Shown: piece after piece, positions 8,025-16,322 of the stretch
Layout: every line of letters starts with the position of its first letter
How positions within the stretch are numbered: position 1 is the first letter of the stretch
From: Inquilinus limosus
GTDB lineage: Bacteria; Pseudomonadota; Alphaproteobacteria; DSM-16000; Inquilinaceae
Length of the DNA: 47,730 nt
Direction of reading: 5' to 3'
Assembly: GCA_019508225.1 (NCBI GenBank)
Contig: JAEKLZ010000165.1
Span: 1-47,730, forward strand
Position numbers and translations under genes: made by a program
The notes under the pieces: generated by a model
Database searches by the model: none
Told to the model about the DNA's origin: nothing
Seen by the model: only the letters and a program-made list of their open reading frames with translations

Positions 8025-9992
8025 ATGACCGACATCGCGCAGGCGGTCATCGAGTTCATCGGCCAGCACCCGCATTGGGCCGGCATCCTGATCTTCCTGA
8101 TCGCCCTGACCGAATCGGTGGCGGTGATCGGGCTGTTCATCCCCGGCTCGCCGATCCTGATCGGCGTCGGCGCGGTGGTCGGCCTCGGCCACCTGCCGCT
8201 GTGGCCGATGCTGGTCTGGGCCACCGCTGGGGCGATCCTCGGCGACGGCGCGTCCTACGAGCTGGGACGGCGCTATCGCGACACCATCCTCGGCGCCTGG
8301 CCGATGAGCCGCTATCCGGGGCTGGTCGCCCGCGGCGAGACGTTCTTCCGGCGGCATGGCGGCAAGAGCATCGCGCTGGGCCGTTTCCTGCCGATGCTGC
8401 GGCCGATGATCCCGATGGTGGCCGGCGCGCTGGGCCTGCGGCCGGGTCTTTTCTACGCCGTCAACATCGCCTCGGCGATCGTCTGGGCGCCGGCGCATAT
8501 CCTGGGCGGCGCGGTGCTGGGCGCCTCGCTGGGCGCGCTCGGCGCGGTCAGCGGCCGTCTGGTGGCGATGCTGGCGGTGCTGGCGGTGACGCTGTGGCTG
8601 CTGGTCGTCGTCACCCGCTGGGTGTGGCGCCGACTGCTGCCGCTGCTGGGCTGGGCGCAGCATGCGGTCCACCGCTGGGCCGTGGCCCGCGGCAGCCGCC
8701 CCGCCCGCCTGCTGGCCCGGCTGGCCGACCCGGAGGAGCCGGACCTGCGCGTCATGGCGGCGCTGGGCATCGTGGTGCTGGTGCTGGTGGCCGGCTTCGT
8801 CAACCTGCTGCGCCTGGTCGCCGCCCATGGCGGGCTGGCCCGGGCCGACGGGGCGATCAGCGCCTTCGTCCAGGGGCTGCGCACGCCCTGGGGCGACGCC
8901 GCCCTGACCATCGTCACCATGCTGGGCGACGGCTTCACCATCACCGTGATGGTGGTCGCGGCCATCGCCTGGCTGCTGCTGCACCGGGCCTGGCACCGGG
9001 CCGGCGGCGTGGCCATCGCCATCGCCGTCACCGCTGCCTTCGTGCCGCTGGTCAAGGGCCGGCTGCAGATCGCCCGGCCGACCGACCTGTACAGCGGCGC
9101 CGACGCCTTCAGCTTCCCCAGCGGCCATGCCGCCTTCTCCGCCGTGCTGTACGGCATCCTGGGCTGGCTGGTGGCGCGCGGCCTGCCCGGGCGCTGGCAG
9201 CTGGTGCCGCTGAGCGTCGCCGCGGCGCTGATCGGGCTGGTCTGCGCCTCGCGCGTCTACCTGGCGGCGCATTGGCCGTCCGACGTCGCCGCCGGGCTGA
9301 TCTTCGGCCTGGGCATGACCGTCGCCTTCGCCATGGCCTTTCGCCGGGCGGATCCGGCGCGGATCCGGTCCGGCCGCTTCGCCGCGGCGCTGCTGCTGGT
9401 CCTGGCCATCGCGGGCGGCGCCCATGTCGTGACCGGCTATCAGGGCGCCGCGGCGATGTATGCGGTCCGCGACGCCACCGTGACGATCGCGGCGGCGGAC
9501 TGGCGGGCAGAGGGCTGGCGCCGCCTGCCGCAGCGCCGGGTCGATCTCGAGGGCGATGCCGAGCAGCCTTTCCGCCTGCAGTGGGCCGGGCCGCCGGAGG
9601 TGCTGGCGGCCGCCCTCGCCCCGTCCGGCTGGATCGCCCCACCGGGCTGGAGCATCGCCACCGCCGCCCGCTTTCTCGACGACGCCGATGCCGGCACCCT
9701 GCCGGTGCCGCCGGTGCTACAGGACGGGCGGATGCCGGTGCTGACCCTGATCCGGCCGCAGGCGGACGGCGCCGGCCGCCAGGTGTTGCGCCTGTGGCGC
9801 TCGGGTTTCGCGCTGGAGGGCGGCGGCCCGGTCCTGCTCGGCGCGCCCGGGATCGAGGCGATCCACCATCCGCTCGGCCTGGTCAGCGCCATCGACGCCG
9901 AGGATGACGGGCCGCTGCCGGAGCTGCCCGAGCTGGCGCGCCTGCCGAATGCACAGGAGCCTGTGCGGGGCCTGGTTCTGGCCCAACCCTAG
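8025..9992 (+). CDS. DedA-PAP2-LssY three-domain membrane protein
   Basis: 655-residue inner-membrane fusion. Residues 1-190 are a DedA/VTT domain, with FIPGSPILIG (38-47) and GRFLPMLRPMIPMVAGA (119-135); such proteins act in lipid-carrier or phospholipid scrambling and membrane homeostasis. Residues 245-440 are a PAP2 phosphatase with all three motifs: K344...R351-P352, P365-S-G-H368, and S409-R410...H416...D420, so it should be catalytically active. From about 480 to the end is an LssY-like C-terminal domain of unknown role. Lipid phosphate dephosphorylation (for example undecaprenyl pyrophosphate or phosphatidate) coupled to flipping is a reasonable inference. The start is ATG 8025 with AGGGGA upstream. 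Confidence 0.88.
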   Translation: MTDIAQAVIEFIGQHPHWAGILIFLIALTESVAVIGLFIPGSPILIGVGAVVGLGHLPLWPMLVWATAGAILGDGASYELGRRYRDTILGAWPMSRYPGLVARGETFFRRHGGKSIALGRFLPMLRPMIPMVAGALGLRPGLFYAVNIASAIVWAPAHILGGAVLGASLGALGAVSGRLVAMLAVLAVTLWLLVVVTRWVWRRLLPLLGWAQHAVHRWAVARGSRPARLLARLADPEEPDLRVMAALGIVVLVLVAGFVNLLRLVAAHGGLARADGAISAFVQGLRTPWGDAALTIVTMLGDGFTITVMVVAAIAWLLLHRAWHRAGGVAIAIAVTAAFVPLVKGRLQIARPTDLYSGADAFSFPSGHAAFSAVLYGILGWLVARGLPGRWQLVPLSVAAALIGLVCASRVYLAAHWPSDVAAGLIFGLGMTVAFAMAFRRADPARIRSGRFAAALLLVLAIAGGAHVVTGYQGAAAMYAVRDATVTIAAADWRAEGWRRLPQRRVDLEGDAEQPFRLQWAGPPEVLAAALAPSGWIAPPGWSIATAARFLDDADAGTLPVPPVLQDGRMPVLTLIRPQADGAGRQVLRLWRSGFALEGGGPVLLGAPGIEAIHHPLGLVSAIDAEDDGPLPELPELARLPNAQEPVRGLVLAQP

Positions 9993-10045
9993 GAACCCGC
10001 TGCGGCATGGGGTAGCGGCTGACGCACCCTCCCGCCCCTGGACGG

Positions 10046-10064
10046 ATGCGGCGCCGCGCCGCAT
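10046..10064. other. Short hairpin between the DedA-PAP2 and SDR genes
   Basis: ATGCGGC (10046-10052) and GCCGCAT (10058-10064) are perfect arms with a 5-nt loop. There is no T-run, so it is not a classical terminator. It is the only clear structure in the 125-nt spacer. Confidence 0.35.
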
Positions 10065-10117
10065 GATTGCGATCGCGATCCGTTCTCAGGATCGATTCCT
10101 TCATCCCGGGTACAGTC

Positions 10118-10873
10118 ATGTCCAACACGGCCCCCATGGAAGAGCCGAAGACCCTGATCCTGACCGGTGCCAGCCGCGGCATCGGCCACGCCACGGTGAA
10201 GCGCTTCAGCGCCGCCGGCTGGCGGGTGATCACCGTGTCTCGCCAGGCCTTCTCCAAGGACTGCCCGTGGCATGCAGGCGAGGAGGACCACGTCCAGCTC
10301 GACCTGTCCGATGTCGGCGACCTGGAGCGCGGCATGGACGAGCTGCGGGCCCGGCTGCCGCTGGGCAAGCTGGACGCCCTGGTCAACAATGCCGGCATCT
10401 CGCCCAAGCTGGCGGGCGGCAAGCGCATGGGGGTGATGGCCACCGACTATGCGACCTGGCTGCACGTGTTCAACGTCAACCTGTTCGCCACCGCGCTGCT
10501 GGGCCGCGGCCTGTTCGAGCCGCTGAAGGCGGCGAAGGGGTCGATCATCAACGTCACCTCGATCGCCGGCGGCCGGGTGCATCCCTTCGCCGGGTCGGCC
10601 TATTCGACGTCCAAGGCGGCCTTGGCGGCGCTGACCCGCGAGATGGCGCATGAGTTCGGGCCGCATGGCGTGCGGGTGAACGCGATCGCGCCAGGCGAGA
10701 TCGACACCTCGATCCTGTCGCCGGGCACCGAGGCGATGATCGACGGCGAGATCCCGATGAAGCGGCTGGGCAAGCCGGAGGAGGTCGCCGCGACGATCAT
10801 GTTCCTCTGCACCGCCGGTTCATCCTACATTACCGGGGCCGAGGTTCACATCAACGGCGGCCAGCACGTCTGA
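10118..10873 (+). CDS. Short-chain dehydrogenase/reductase
   Basis: 251-residue classical SDR. It has the NAD(P)-binding TGASRGIGHA near residue 17, NNAG (NNAGISPK) and the catalytic Ser and Y-S-T-S-K pair (INVTSIAGG, then SAYSTSKAALAAL), and ends with SSYITGAEVHINGGQHV. It is an NAD(P)(H)-dependent oxidoreductase of unknown substrate. I place the start at ATG 10118 (MSNTAPMEEP), since the sequence upstream lacks the coding GC3 pattern. The ABC substrate-binding protein gene follows after 48 nt, so the two may be cotranscribed and the reductase may act on the imported compound, which is inference. Confidence 0.85.
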   Translation: MSNTAPMEEPKTLILTGASRGIGHATVKRFSAAGWRVITVSRQAFSKDCPWHAGEEDHVQLDLSDVGDLERGMDELRARLPLGKLDALVNNAGISPKLAGGKRMGVMATDYATWLHVFNVNLFATALLGRGLFEPLKAAKGSIINVTSIAGGRVHPFAGSAYSTSKAALAALTREMAHEFGPHGVRVNAIAPGEIDTSILSPGTEAMIDGEIPMKRLGKPEEVAATIMFLCTAGSSYITGAEVHINGGQHV

Positions 10874-10921
10874 GGGCTAAGCCGCCGCCTCGGCGGAACA
10901 AGAAAACAGGGAGTCTCCGTC

Positions 10922-11965
10922 ATGATCCGTTTCACCCGCCTTCTGTCCGCGGCAGTGGTGCTTGCGGCCGGCCTTGCCGCGCCCGCCATGGCCCGCGACC
11001 TGACCGTCGTGTCCTGGGGCGGCGCCTATCAGGACGCGCAGCGCGCACTATATTTCGAGCCGTTCAAGGCCACCGGCACCCCGATGCATGACGAGAGCTG
11101 GGACGGCGGCATCGGCGTGCTGCGCGCCAAGGTCGAGGGCGGCGATTCGAGCTGGGACGTGGTCCAGGTCGAATCCGAGGAGCTGGCGCTGGGCTGCGAG
11201 GAAGGCCTGTTCCAGCCGCTGAACTGGGACGCGATCGGCGGCCGCGACGCCTATCTGCCGGCGGCGGTGAACGATTGCGGCGTCGGCGCCATCGTCTACA
11301 ACTTCATCCTGGCTTATGACGGCGCCAAGTTCCCGAATGGCGGGCCGCAGAGCTGGGCCGATTTCTGGGACGTGAAGAAGTTCCCCGGCAAGCGGGCGCT
11401 GCGCCAGGGGCCGAAGACCAATCTCGAGATCGCGTTGATGGCCGACGGCGTGACCCCGGCCGATGTCTACAAGGTGCTGGCGACGCCCGAAGGCGTGGAC
11501 CGCGCCTTCCGCAAGCTGGACGAGCTGAAGCCAAACCTGATCTGGTGGACCGCCGGCGCCCAGCCGCCGCAGATGCTGGCGGCCGGCGAGGCGGCGATGA
11601 CCACCGCCTATAACGGCCGCATCGCCGCCGCCAACACCGCCGACAAGAAGGACTTCAAGATCGTCTGGAACGGCAGCCTGTTCACCATCGACAGCTGGGT
11701 GATCCTGAAGGGCTCGCCGAATGTCGACGCCGCCACGAAGTTCCTGGCCTATATGGGCAAGCCGGAGAACCAGGCCAAGCTGCCGACCAAGATCACCTAT
11801 GGCGTGACCAACAAGGCGGCGACGCCGCTGATCCCGGCCCAGTACCTGCCCGGCCTGCCGACCAACCCGGCCAACATGTCCCAGGCGATCGAGCTGAACG
11901 CCGAGTTCTGGCTGGAGAACGTCGACAGCCTGACCGAGCGCTTCAACACCTGGGCGGCGAAGTAG
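10922..11965 (+). CDS. ABC transporter periplasmic substrate-binding protein, PotD/PotF-like
   Basis: 347 residues with a Sec signal peptide (cleavage after APAMA). The mature start DLTVVSWGGAYQDAQRALYF and the later DSWVILKGSPNVDAATKFL match the spermidine/putrescine-type solute-binding family (SBP_bac_6/8). It captures a cationic small molecule, polyamine or opine-like, in the periplasm and passes it to the two permeases downstream. Two Cys (ALGCEEG and VNDCGVG) may pair. A ribosome site AGGGAG precedes the ATG at 10922. An intergenic inverted-repeat element separates it from the permease genes. Exact ligand not determinable. Confidence 0.88.
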   Translation: MIRFTRLLSAAVVLAAGLAAPAMARDLTVVSWGGAYQDAQRALYFEPFKATGTPMHDESWDGGIGVLRAKVEGGDSSWDVVQVESEELALGCEEGLFQPLNWDAIGGRDAYLPAAVNDCGVGAIVYNFILAYDGAKFPNGGPQSWADFWDVKKFPGKRALRQGPKTNLEIALMADGVTPADVYKVLATPEGVDRAFRKLDELKPNLIWWTAGAQPPQMLAAGEAAMTTAYNGRIAAANTADKKDFKIVWNGSLFTIDSWVILKGSPNVDAATKFLAYMGKPENQAKLPTKITYGVTNKAATPLIPAQYLPGLPTNPANMSQAIELNAEFWLENVDSLTERFNTWAAK

Positions 11966-12020
11966 GCGGCTGTTGCTGATGCCGGATAGTCCGGTGAAGA
12001 ACGGGACCGCGGCGTTCGCG

Positions 12021-12155
12021 TTGCCTCTCCCGCTTGCGGGAGAGGTCGGAGACGCGAAGCGGCTCCGGGTGAGGGCTCTTTGTCGAGGCCCGGGCCAGCC
12101 CTCACCCGGTCTCGCTGACGCGAGCCCGACCTCTCCCGCCAGGCGGGAGAGGCAA
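12021..12155. repeat. 135-nt dispersed palindromic element between SBP and permease genes
   Basis: Nested inverted repeat. Outer arms: TTGCCTCTCCCGC (12021-12033) pairs with 12143-12155. Next, GCGGGAGAGGTCGG (12036-12049) pairs with 12126-12139. Inner arms: CCGGGTGAGGG (12065-12075) pairs with 12099-12109. Each end also forms its own small hairpin. A 23-nt version of the same CCTCTCCCGCC core occurs at 45316-45338, showing a family of repeats. Placed between a binding protein and its permeases, it could act as an mRNA stabiliser or attenuator that gives more binding protein than permease, as REP elements do elsewhere; this is inference. Confidence 0.8.
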
Positions 12156-12184
12156 TACGTTCTGTCCTCAGCAAGGATGCTCGC

Positions 12185-13417
12185 ATGACCGCCCTTGCCG
12201 AGGACGGCACCACCATCCGCCGGTCGCTGCGGCGGGCCGGGCGCAGGCGGCGGGTCGAGGCGTGGCTGCTGCTGGCGCCGCTGGTCGCCTTCCTGCTGCT
12301 GGTGTTCGTGGCGCCGATCGCCGGCATGCTGTGGCGCGCCGTCGACGACCGCGACATGGCCCCGGTGATGCCGCGCACCGTCGCCGCCCTGGCCGGCTGG
12401 CACGGCGACGCGCTGCCGGGCGAGGACGCCTTCGTCGCGCTGGCCGCCGACCTGGCGCAGGCCCGCGCCGACAAGACCCTGCCGGCCGCCGCCCGGCGCC
12501 TGAACTACGACCAGAACGGCTACCGCACGGTCATCACCAACACCGCGCGCAAGCTGCCCGACGCGCCGACCGGAACCTGGCAGGAGACGGTCACCGCCCT
12601 CGACCCCGCCTGGGGCAAGCCTGAGATCTGGGGCGCCATCGCCCGCGCCGCGGGGCCGACCACCGATTTCTACCTGCTGGCCGCGCTGGACCTGCGCCGC
12701 GACGCCGCCGGGGCGATCCTGCCCTCGCCGCCGGAGCAATCGATCTACCGCGAGGTGTTCCTGCGCACCTTCCTGGTGGCGCTGTCGGTCACCGCGCTGT
12801 GCCTGGTGATCGGCTTCCCGGTGGCCTATCTGCTGGCGACCCGGCCGCCACGCATCGCCAACATCCTGATGATCCTGGTGCTGCTGCCGTTCTGGACCTC
12901 GCTGCTGGTCCGAACCACCGCCTGGGTGGTGCTGCTGCAGAGCAACGGCGTGGTCAACGAGATCCTGACCGGGCTCGGCATCACGGACGGGCCGCTGCAG
13001 CTGGTCTACAACCGGGTCGGAGTGCTGGTGGCCATGACCCATGTGCTGCTGCCCTATATGATCCTGCCGCTATACAGCGTCATGCGCTCGATCCCGCCGG
13101 CGCATCTGCGCGCCGCCTATTCGCTGGGCGCCCGGCCGGTCGGCGCCTTCCTGCGGGTGTACCTGCCGCAGACCCTGCCGGGGATCGGCGCCGGCGCGCT
13201 GCTGGTCTTCATCCTGGCGCTCGGCTACTACATCACCCCGGCGCTGGTCGGCGGGCCGGCGGACCAGATGATCAGCTGGTTCATCGCCTTCTACACCACC
13301 AGCACGGTCAACTGGGGCATGGCCTCGGCGCTGGGCCTGCTGCTGCTGGTCGCCACCCTCGCCCTCTACGCGGTCTATGCCCGGCTGGTGGGCGCCGACC
13401 GCATGCGGCTGGGCTGA
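12185..13417 (+). CDS. ABC transporter permease, PotB-like
   Basis: 410 residues, inner membrane. The first helix (about residues 26-50) is followed by a long periplasmic insert (about 55-185) rich in Asp, Arg and Ala, then five helices. The ATPase-docking EAA loop is AYSLGARPVGAFLRVYLPQTLPG (cytoplasmic, two-thirds along). The insert makes it longer than PotB (about 280 residues), a feature seen in a subset of polyamine-type permeases. It pairs with the next gene, which begins 5 nt after its stop. The transporter has no ATPase gene in this locus. Confidence 0.88.
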   Translation: MTALAEDGTTIRRSLRRAGRRRRVEAWLLLAPLVAFLLLVFVAPIAGMLWRAVDDRDMAPVMPRTVAALAGWHGDALPGEDAFVALAADLAQARADKTLPAAARRLNYDQNGYRTVITNTARKLPDAPTGTWQETVTALDPAWGKPEIWGAIARAAGPTTDFYLLAALDLRRDAAGAILPSPPEQSIYREVFLRTFLVALSVTALCLVIGFPVAYLLATRPPRIANILMILVLLPFWTSLLVRTTAWVVLLQSNGVVNEILTGLGITDGPLQLVYNRVGVLVAMTHVLLPYMILPLYSVMRSIPPAHLRAAYSLGARPVGAFLRVYLPQTLPGIGAGALLVFILALGYYITPALVGGPADQMISWFIAFYTTSTVNWGMASALGLLLLVATLALYAVYARLVGADRMRLG

Positions 13418-13422
13418 CCGTC

Positions 13423-14235
13423 ATGAGGATCTTCGAAAGCCTGCGCTTCTGGCGCGCCCTGCTGTGGCTGACCGGCGGCACGGCCCTGCTGTTCCTGATC
13501 GCGCCGATCCTGGCGATCATGCCGCTGTCCTTCAACGGCGGGTCGTTCCTGGTCTATCCGCTGGACGGCGTGTCGCTGCGCTGGTTCGCGGAGTTCTTCG
13601 AGTCCGAGCGCTGGATGGGGGCGCTGGCCAACAGCCTGATCGTCGGCGGCGCCACCACGGTGCTGGCGACGGTGCTGGGCATCCCGGCGGCGCTGGGGCT
13701 GAACCACGCGCCGCTGCGCTTCCGCGGCCTGCTGACCGGCCTGCTGCTGTCGCCGATGATCGTGCCGGTGGTGATCGTGGCGGTCGGGCTGTACTTCGCC
13801 TTCGCCGCGGTCGGGCTGACCAACAGCTATGCCGGGCTGGTCCTGGCGCACACCGCCCTGGCCGCGCCCTTTGTCGTCATCACCGTCGGCGCCACGCTGC
13901 AGGGGCTGGACCGCAGCCTGCCGCGCGCTGCCGCCAGCCTCGGCGCCCGGCCGACCACAGTGTTCTTCAAGGTGACACTGCCGCTGATCCTGCCCGGCGT
14001 CGTGTCGGGGGCGCTGTTCGCCTTCGTTACCTCCTTCGACGAGGTGGTGGTGGCGCTGCTGCTGGCCGGGCCGGGCCAGCGCACCCTGCCGCGCGAGATG
14101 TTCAACGGCATCCGCGAGAGCATCACCCCGACCATCACCGCCGCCGCCAGCGTGCTGATCGTGGTGTCGACCCTGATGCTGATCGCGATCGAGGCGCTGC
14201 GCCGCCGCGGCGAAAGGCTGCGGGCCCGACGCTGA
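13423..14235 (+). CDS. ABC transporter permease, PotC-like
   Basis: 270 residues with six predicted helices. The EAA-type loop is AAASLGARPTTVFFKVTLPL, followed by ILPGVVSGALFAFVTSFDEV, the standard PotC segment. It forms the heterodimeric membrane channel with the preceding permease. ATG 13423 lies just after the upstream TGA, so translation is probably coupled. The last codons run into the spacer that holds the ArsR operator. In potABCD-type operons an ATPase would be expected next to these genes and none is here. Confidence 0.88.
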   Translation: MRIFESLRFWRALLWLTGGTALLFLIAPILAIMPLSFNGGSFLVYPLDGVSLRWFAEFFESERWMGALANSLIVGGATTVLATVLGIPAALGLNHAPLRFRGLLTGLLLSPMIVPVVIVAVGLYFAFAAVGLTNSYAGLVLAHTALAAPFVVITVGATLQGLDRSLPRAAASLGARPTTVFFKVTLPLILPGVVSGALFAFVTSFDEVVVALLLAGPGQRTLPREMFNGIRESITPTITAAASVLIVVSTLMLIAIEALRRRGERLRARR

Positions 14236-14264
14236 CCTTGCCGGTGCCGGCCGATCGGTCGTAC

Positions 14265-14280
14265 TGAAGCACATGCTTCA
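14265..14280. promoter_or_regulatory. Palindrome over the ArsR-gene start codon, probable autoregulatory operator
   Basis: TGAAGCA (14265-14271) and TGCTTCA (14274-14280) are perfect 7-bp arms around CA; the ATG start at 14273 lies within it. No Shine-Dalgarno sequence is visible upstream, so the message may be leaderless. Binding here would block transcription or translation start. Confidence 0.45.
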
Positions 14281-14611
14281 GCATCCCCAGCCGCTCGACC
14301 TGATGTTCCAGGCCCTGGCCGACCCCAGCCGGCGGGTGATGATCGAGCGGCTGAGCCGCGGCCCGGCCTCGGTCAGCGAGTTGGCCCAGCCCTTGGCGAT
14401 GTCGCTGTCGGCCGTGGTCCAGCACCTCGCGGTGCTGGAAGCCAGCGGCCTGGTGCGGTCGGAGAAGGTCGGCCGAGTGCGCACCTGCCGGATCGAGCCG
14501 GCGGCGCTGGAGACCGCCGAGCAGTGGCTCAACGAGCGGCGGCTGAGCTGGGACCGCAAGCTCGACCGCCTTGGCGACTACCTCGCCAAGGCGACGGACG
14601 AGCCCTCTTAG
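14273..14611 (+). CDS. ArsR-family winged-helix regulator
   Basis: 112 residues. It has FQALADPSRRVMIERLSRG near the N-terminus and the recognition helix region SLSAVVQHLAVLEASGLVRSEK, then RTCRIEPAALETAEQWL. This is the metal-free subgroup commonly paired with AHSA1/SRPBCC proteins or transporters; the classical metal-binding Cys of ArsR/SmtB are absent. No SRPBCC partner is adjacent. Its stop overlaps the convergent APC permease by 4 nt. It probably regulates itself through the palindrome over its start. Ligand unknown. Confidence 0.88.
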   Translation: MLQHPQPLDLMFQALADPSRRVMIERLSRGPASVSELAQPLAMSLSAVVQHLAVLEASGLVRSEKVGRVRTCRIEPAALETAEQWLNERRLSWDRKLDRLGDYLAKATDEPS

Positions 14612-16020
14612 TTCACCGGGCCGGCGCGGCCGAGATCCTCCATCTCCGGATCCGCGGCCGATTGGCCGGTGGCGCGGTTGATCAGCACGGTCACGACCCA
14701 AAGCCCGACGCCGATCGCCAGCAGGACACCGGCGATGGCGTATTGCTCGGGGTTGCGCCCGGTCCAGGGCCCGGCGAGGAAGGCGCAGGTCACGGCGCCC
14801 ACGACCGGCAGGACAGTCGGGGTGCGGAAATGGCTGTGCTCGACCGGGTCTCGGCGCAGCACCAGCACGGCGACATTGACCACGGTGAAGACGCAGAGCA
14901 GCAGCAGCGCCGTGGTGCCGCCCAGCGCCGGCACGCCGCCGACGAAGCCGATCAGGCCGAAGGCCAGGAGCGTGGTGAAGCCGATCGCGAGATAGGGCGT
15001 GCGTCGCCCGGCATGGACCTTGCCCAGGACGCCGGGCAGCACCCGCTCGCGGCTCATGCCGTAGACCAGCCGGCTGGCCATCAGCATGTTGATCAGGGCG
15101 CTGTTGGCGACCGCGAACATGGTGATGAAGCCGAAGATCTCCAGCGGGAAGCCGGGGGCACCGGCCTGCACCACCTTGAGCAGCGGCGTCTCGCCCTCGC
15201 CCAGCTGCTCCGGTGACACCAGGGTGATCGACGAGATCGAGACCAGCACGTAGATCGCGCCGGTGATGAACAACCCGGCCAGCAGCACCTTCGGGAAGAT
15301 GCTGCTCGGCTCGCGGCACTCCTCGGCCATGTTGACCGAATCCTCGAAGCCGACCATGGCGAAGAAGGCCAGGGTGGTGGCCGCGATCACCGACCAGAAC
15401 ACGCCGCGGTCGGCGGTGCCGAACTGGACGACGCGCGAGACGTCGCCCTGGCCCATGCCGATCGCCCACAGCCCGATGCAGATGATGATCAGGAGGCCAG
15501 TCAGCTCGACCAGCGTCAGCACGACATTGGCCTTCACGCTTTCGCCGACGCCGCGGAAGTTGACGATCGCGACCACCGCCATGAAGCCGAGGGCGATCAG
15601 GGTGACGCCGCCGCCGCCCAGGCCGAGGTTGAAGGCGCTCGACAGGTTGGCGGCGAAGGCGCGCGAGGCGGTGGAGGCCGAGGTGATGCCCGAGCACATC
15701 ACCGCGAAGGCGACGATGAAGGTGATGAAATGGATGCCGAAGGCCTTGTGCGTGTACAGCGCGGCGCCGGCGGCGCGCGGGTACTTGGTCACCAACTCGA
15801 GGTAGCTGAAGGCGGTGACCAGGGCGACGGCGAAGGCCACCAGGAAGGGCAGCCAGACCACGCCGCCGACCTGCTTCGCCACCTGCCCGGTCAGGGCGTA
15901 GATGCCGGTGCCGAGAATGTCGCCGACGATGAACAGCAACAGCAGCCAGGGCCCCATCACGCGATGCAGGCTCGGCTCCACGGCCGGCGTGCCGCCGGCT
16001 TCCTTGGCGATATCGACCAT
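14608..16020 (-). CDS. APC-family amino acid permease
   Basis: 470 residues with about twelve membrane helices. The first helix contains GDILGTGIYALTGQVAKQVG, the unwound substrate-site region of APC transporters, and helix 6 region has FFAMVGFEDSVNMAEECREP, the usual conserved loop. It is an inner-membrane proton- or antiport-driven amino acid or polyamine carrier. The ATG at 16018-16020 is preceded by GGGGGAG. Intergenic DNA to the divergent RTX gene carries an inverted repeat that could serve both. Substrate not predictable from sequence alone. Confidence 0.88.
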   Translation of the reverse strand: MVDIAKEAGGTPAVEPSLHRVMGPWLLLLFIVGDILGTGIYALTGQVAKQVGGVVWLPFLVAFAVALVTAFSYLELVTKYPRAAGAALYTHKAFGIHFITFIVAFAVMCSGITSASTASRAFAANLSSAFNLGLGGGGVTLIALGFMAVVAIVNFRGVGESVKANVVLTLVELTGLLIIICIGLWAIGMGQGDVSRVVQFGTADRGVFWSVIAATTLAFFAMVGFEDSVNMAEECREPSSIFPKVLLAGLFITGAIYVLVSISSITLVSPEQLGEGETPLLKVVQAGAPGFPLEIFGFITMFAVANSALINMLMASRLVYGMSRERVLPGVLGKVHAGRRTPYLAIGFTTLLAFGLIGFVGGVPALGGTTALLLLCVFTVVNVAVLVLRRDPVEHSHFRTPTVLPVVGAVTCAFLAGPWTGRNPEQYAIAGVLLAIGVGLWVVTVLINRATGQSAADPEMEDLGRAGPVN

Positions 16021-16172
16021 CAACTCCCCCTTCCGACGATCGTATGCGGATCTGCATGAAACAGCATTTCCCTGGGAATGTCGCCCCAACGCCTGCAGGC
16101 GTTCATCCACAGGGCGCGCGAGGAATGGCCGGCGGGATAGCGAGAGCAGATCCAAACCTGACTCAGCGCATT

Positions 16173-16193
16173 GAAACCTTTTATGAAGGTTTC
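16173..16193. promoter_or_regulatory. Perfect 8-bp inverted repeat upstream of the RTX gene
   Basis: GAAACCTT (16173-16180), TTATG, AAGGTTTC (16186-16193). It has no T-run on either side, so an operator is more likely than a terminator. It borders the -35 region of the putative promoter whose -10 is TAAAAT at 16215-16220. It lies in the 302-nt divergent spacer between the APC permease and the RTX gene, which otherwise holds only a weak hairpin (AAATCC 16248-16253 with GGATTT 16262-16267). Confidence 0.5.
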
Positions 16194-16214
16194 GTTCGAA
16201 CCGGATCGCGGACC

Positions 16215-16220
16215 TAAAAT
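16215..16220 (+). promoter_or_regulatory. Putative -10 box for the RTX gene
   Basis: TAAAAT matches 5 of 6 of the sigma-70 consensus and lies about 100 nt before the ATG. The -35 candidate TTCGTT at 16191-16196 is weak. The long leader between them and the gene is unusual. Confidence 0.25.
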
Positions 16221-16322
16221 TCGGGACTCCGGACGGAATCTTCTGCAAAATCCTGCCTTCGGGATTTCGGCGGCAGCCGGCTCATCGCTCCCCGGTGCCG
16301 CCCTTCGGAAGGGAGGACCAAT

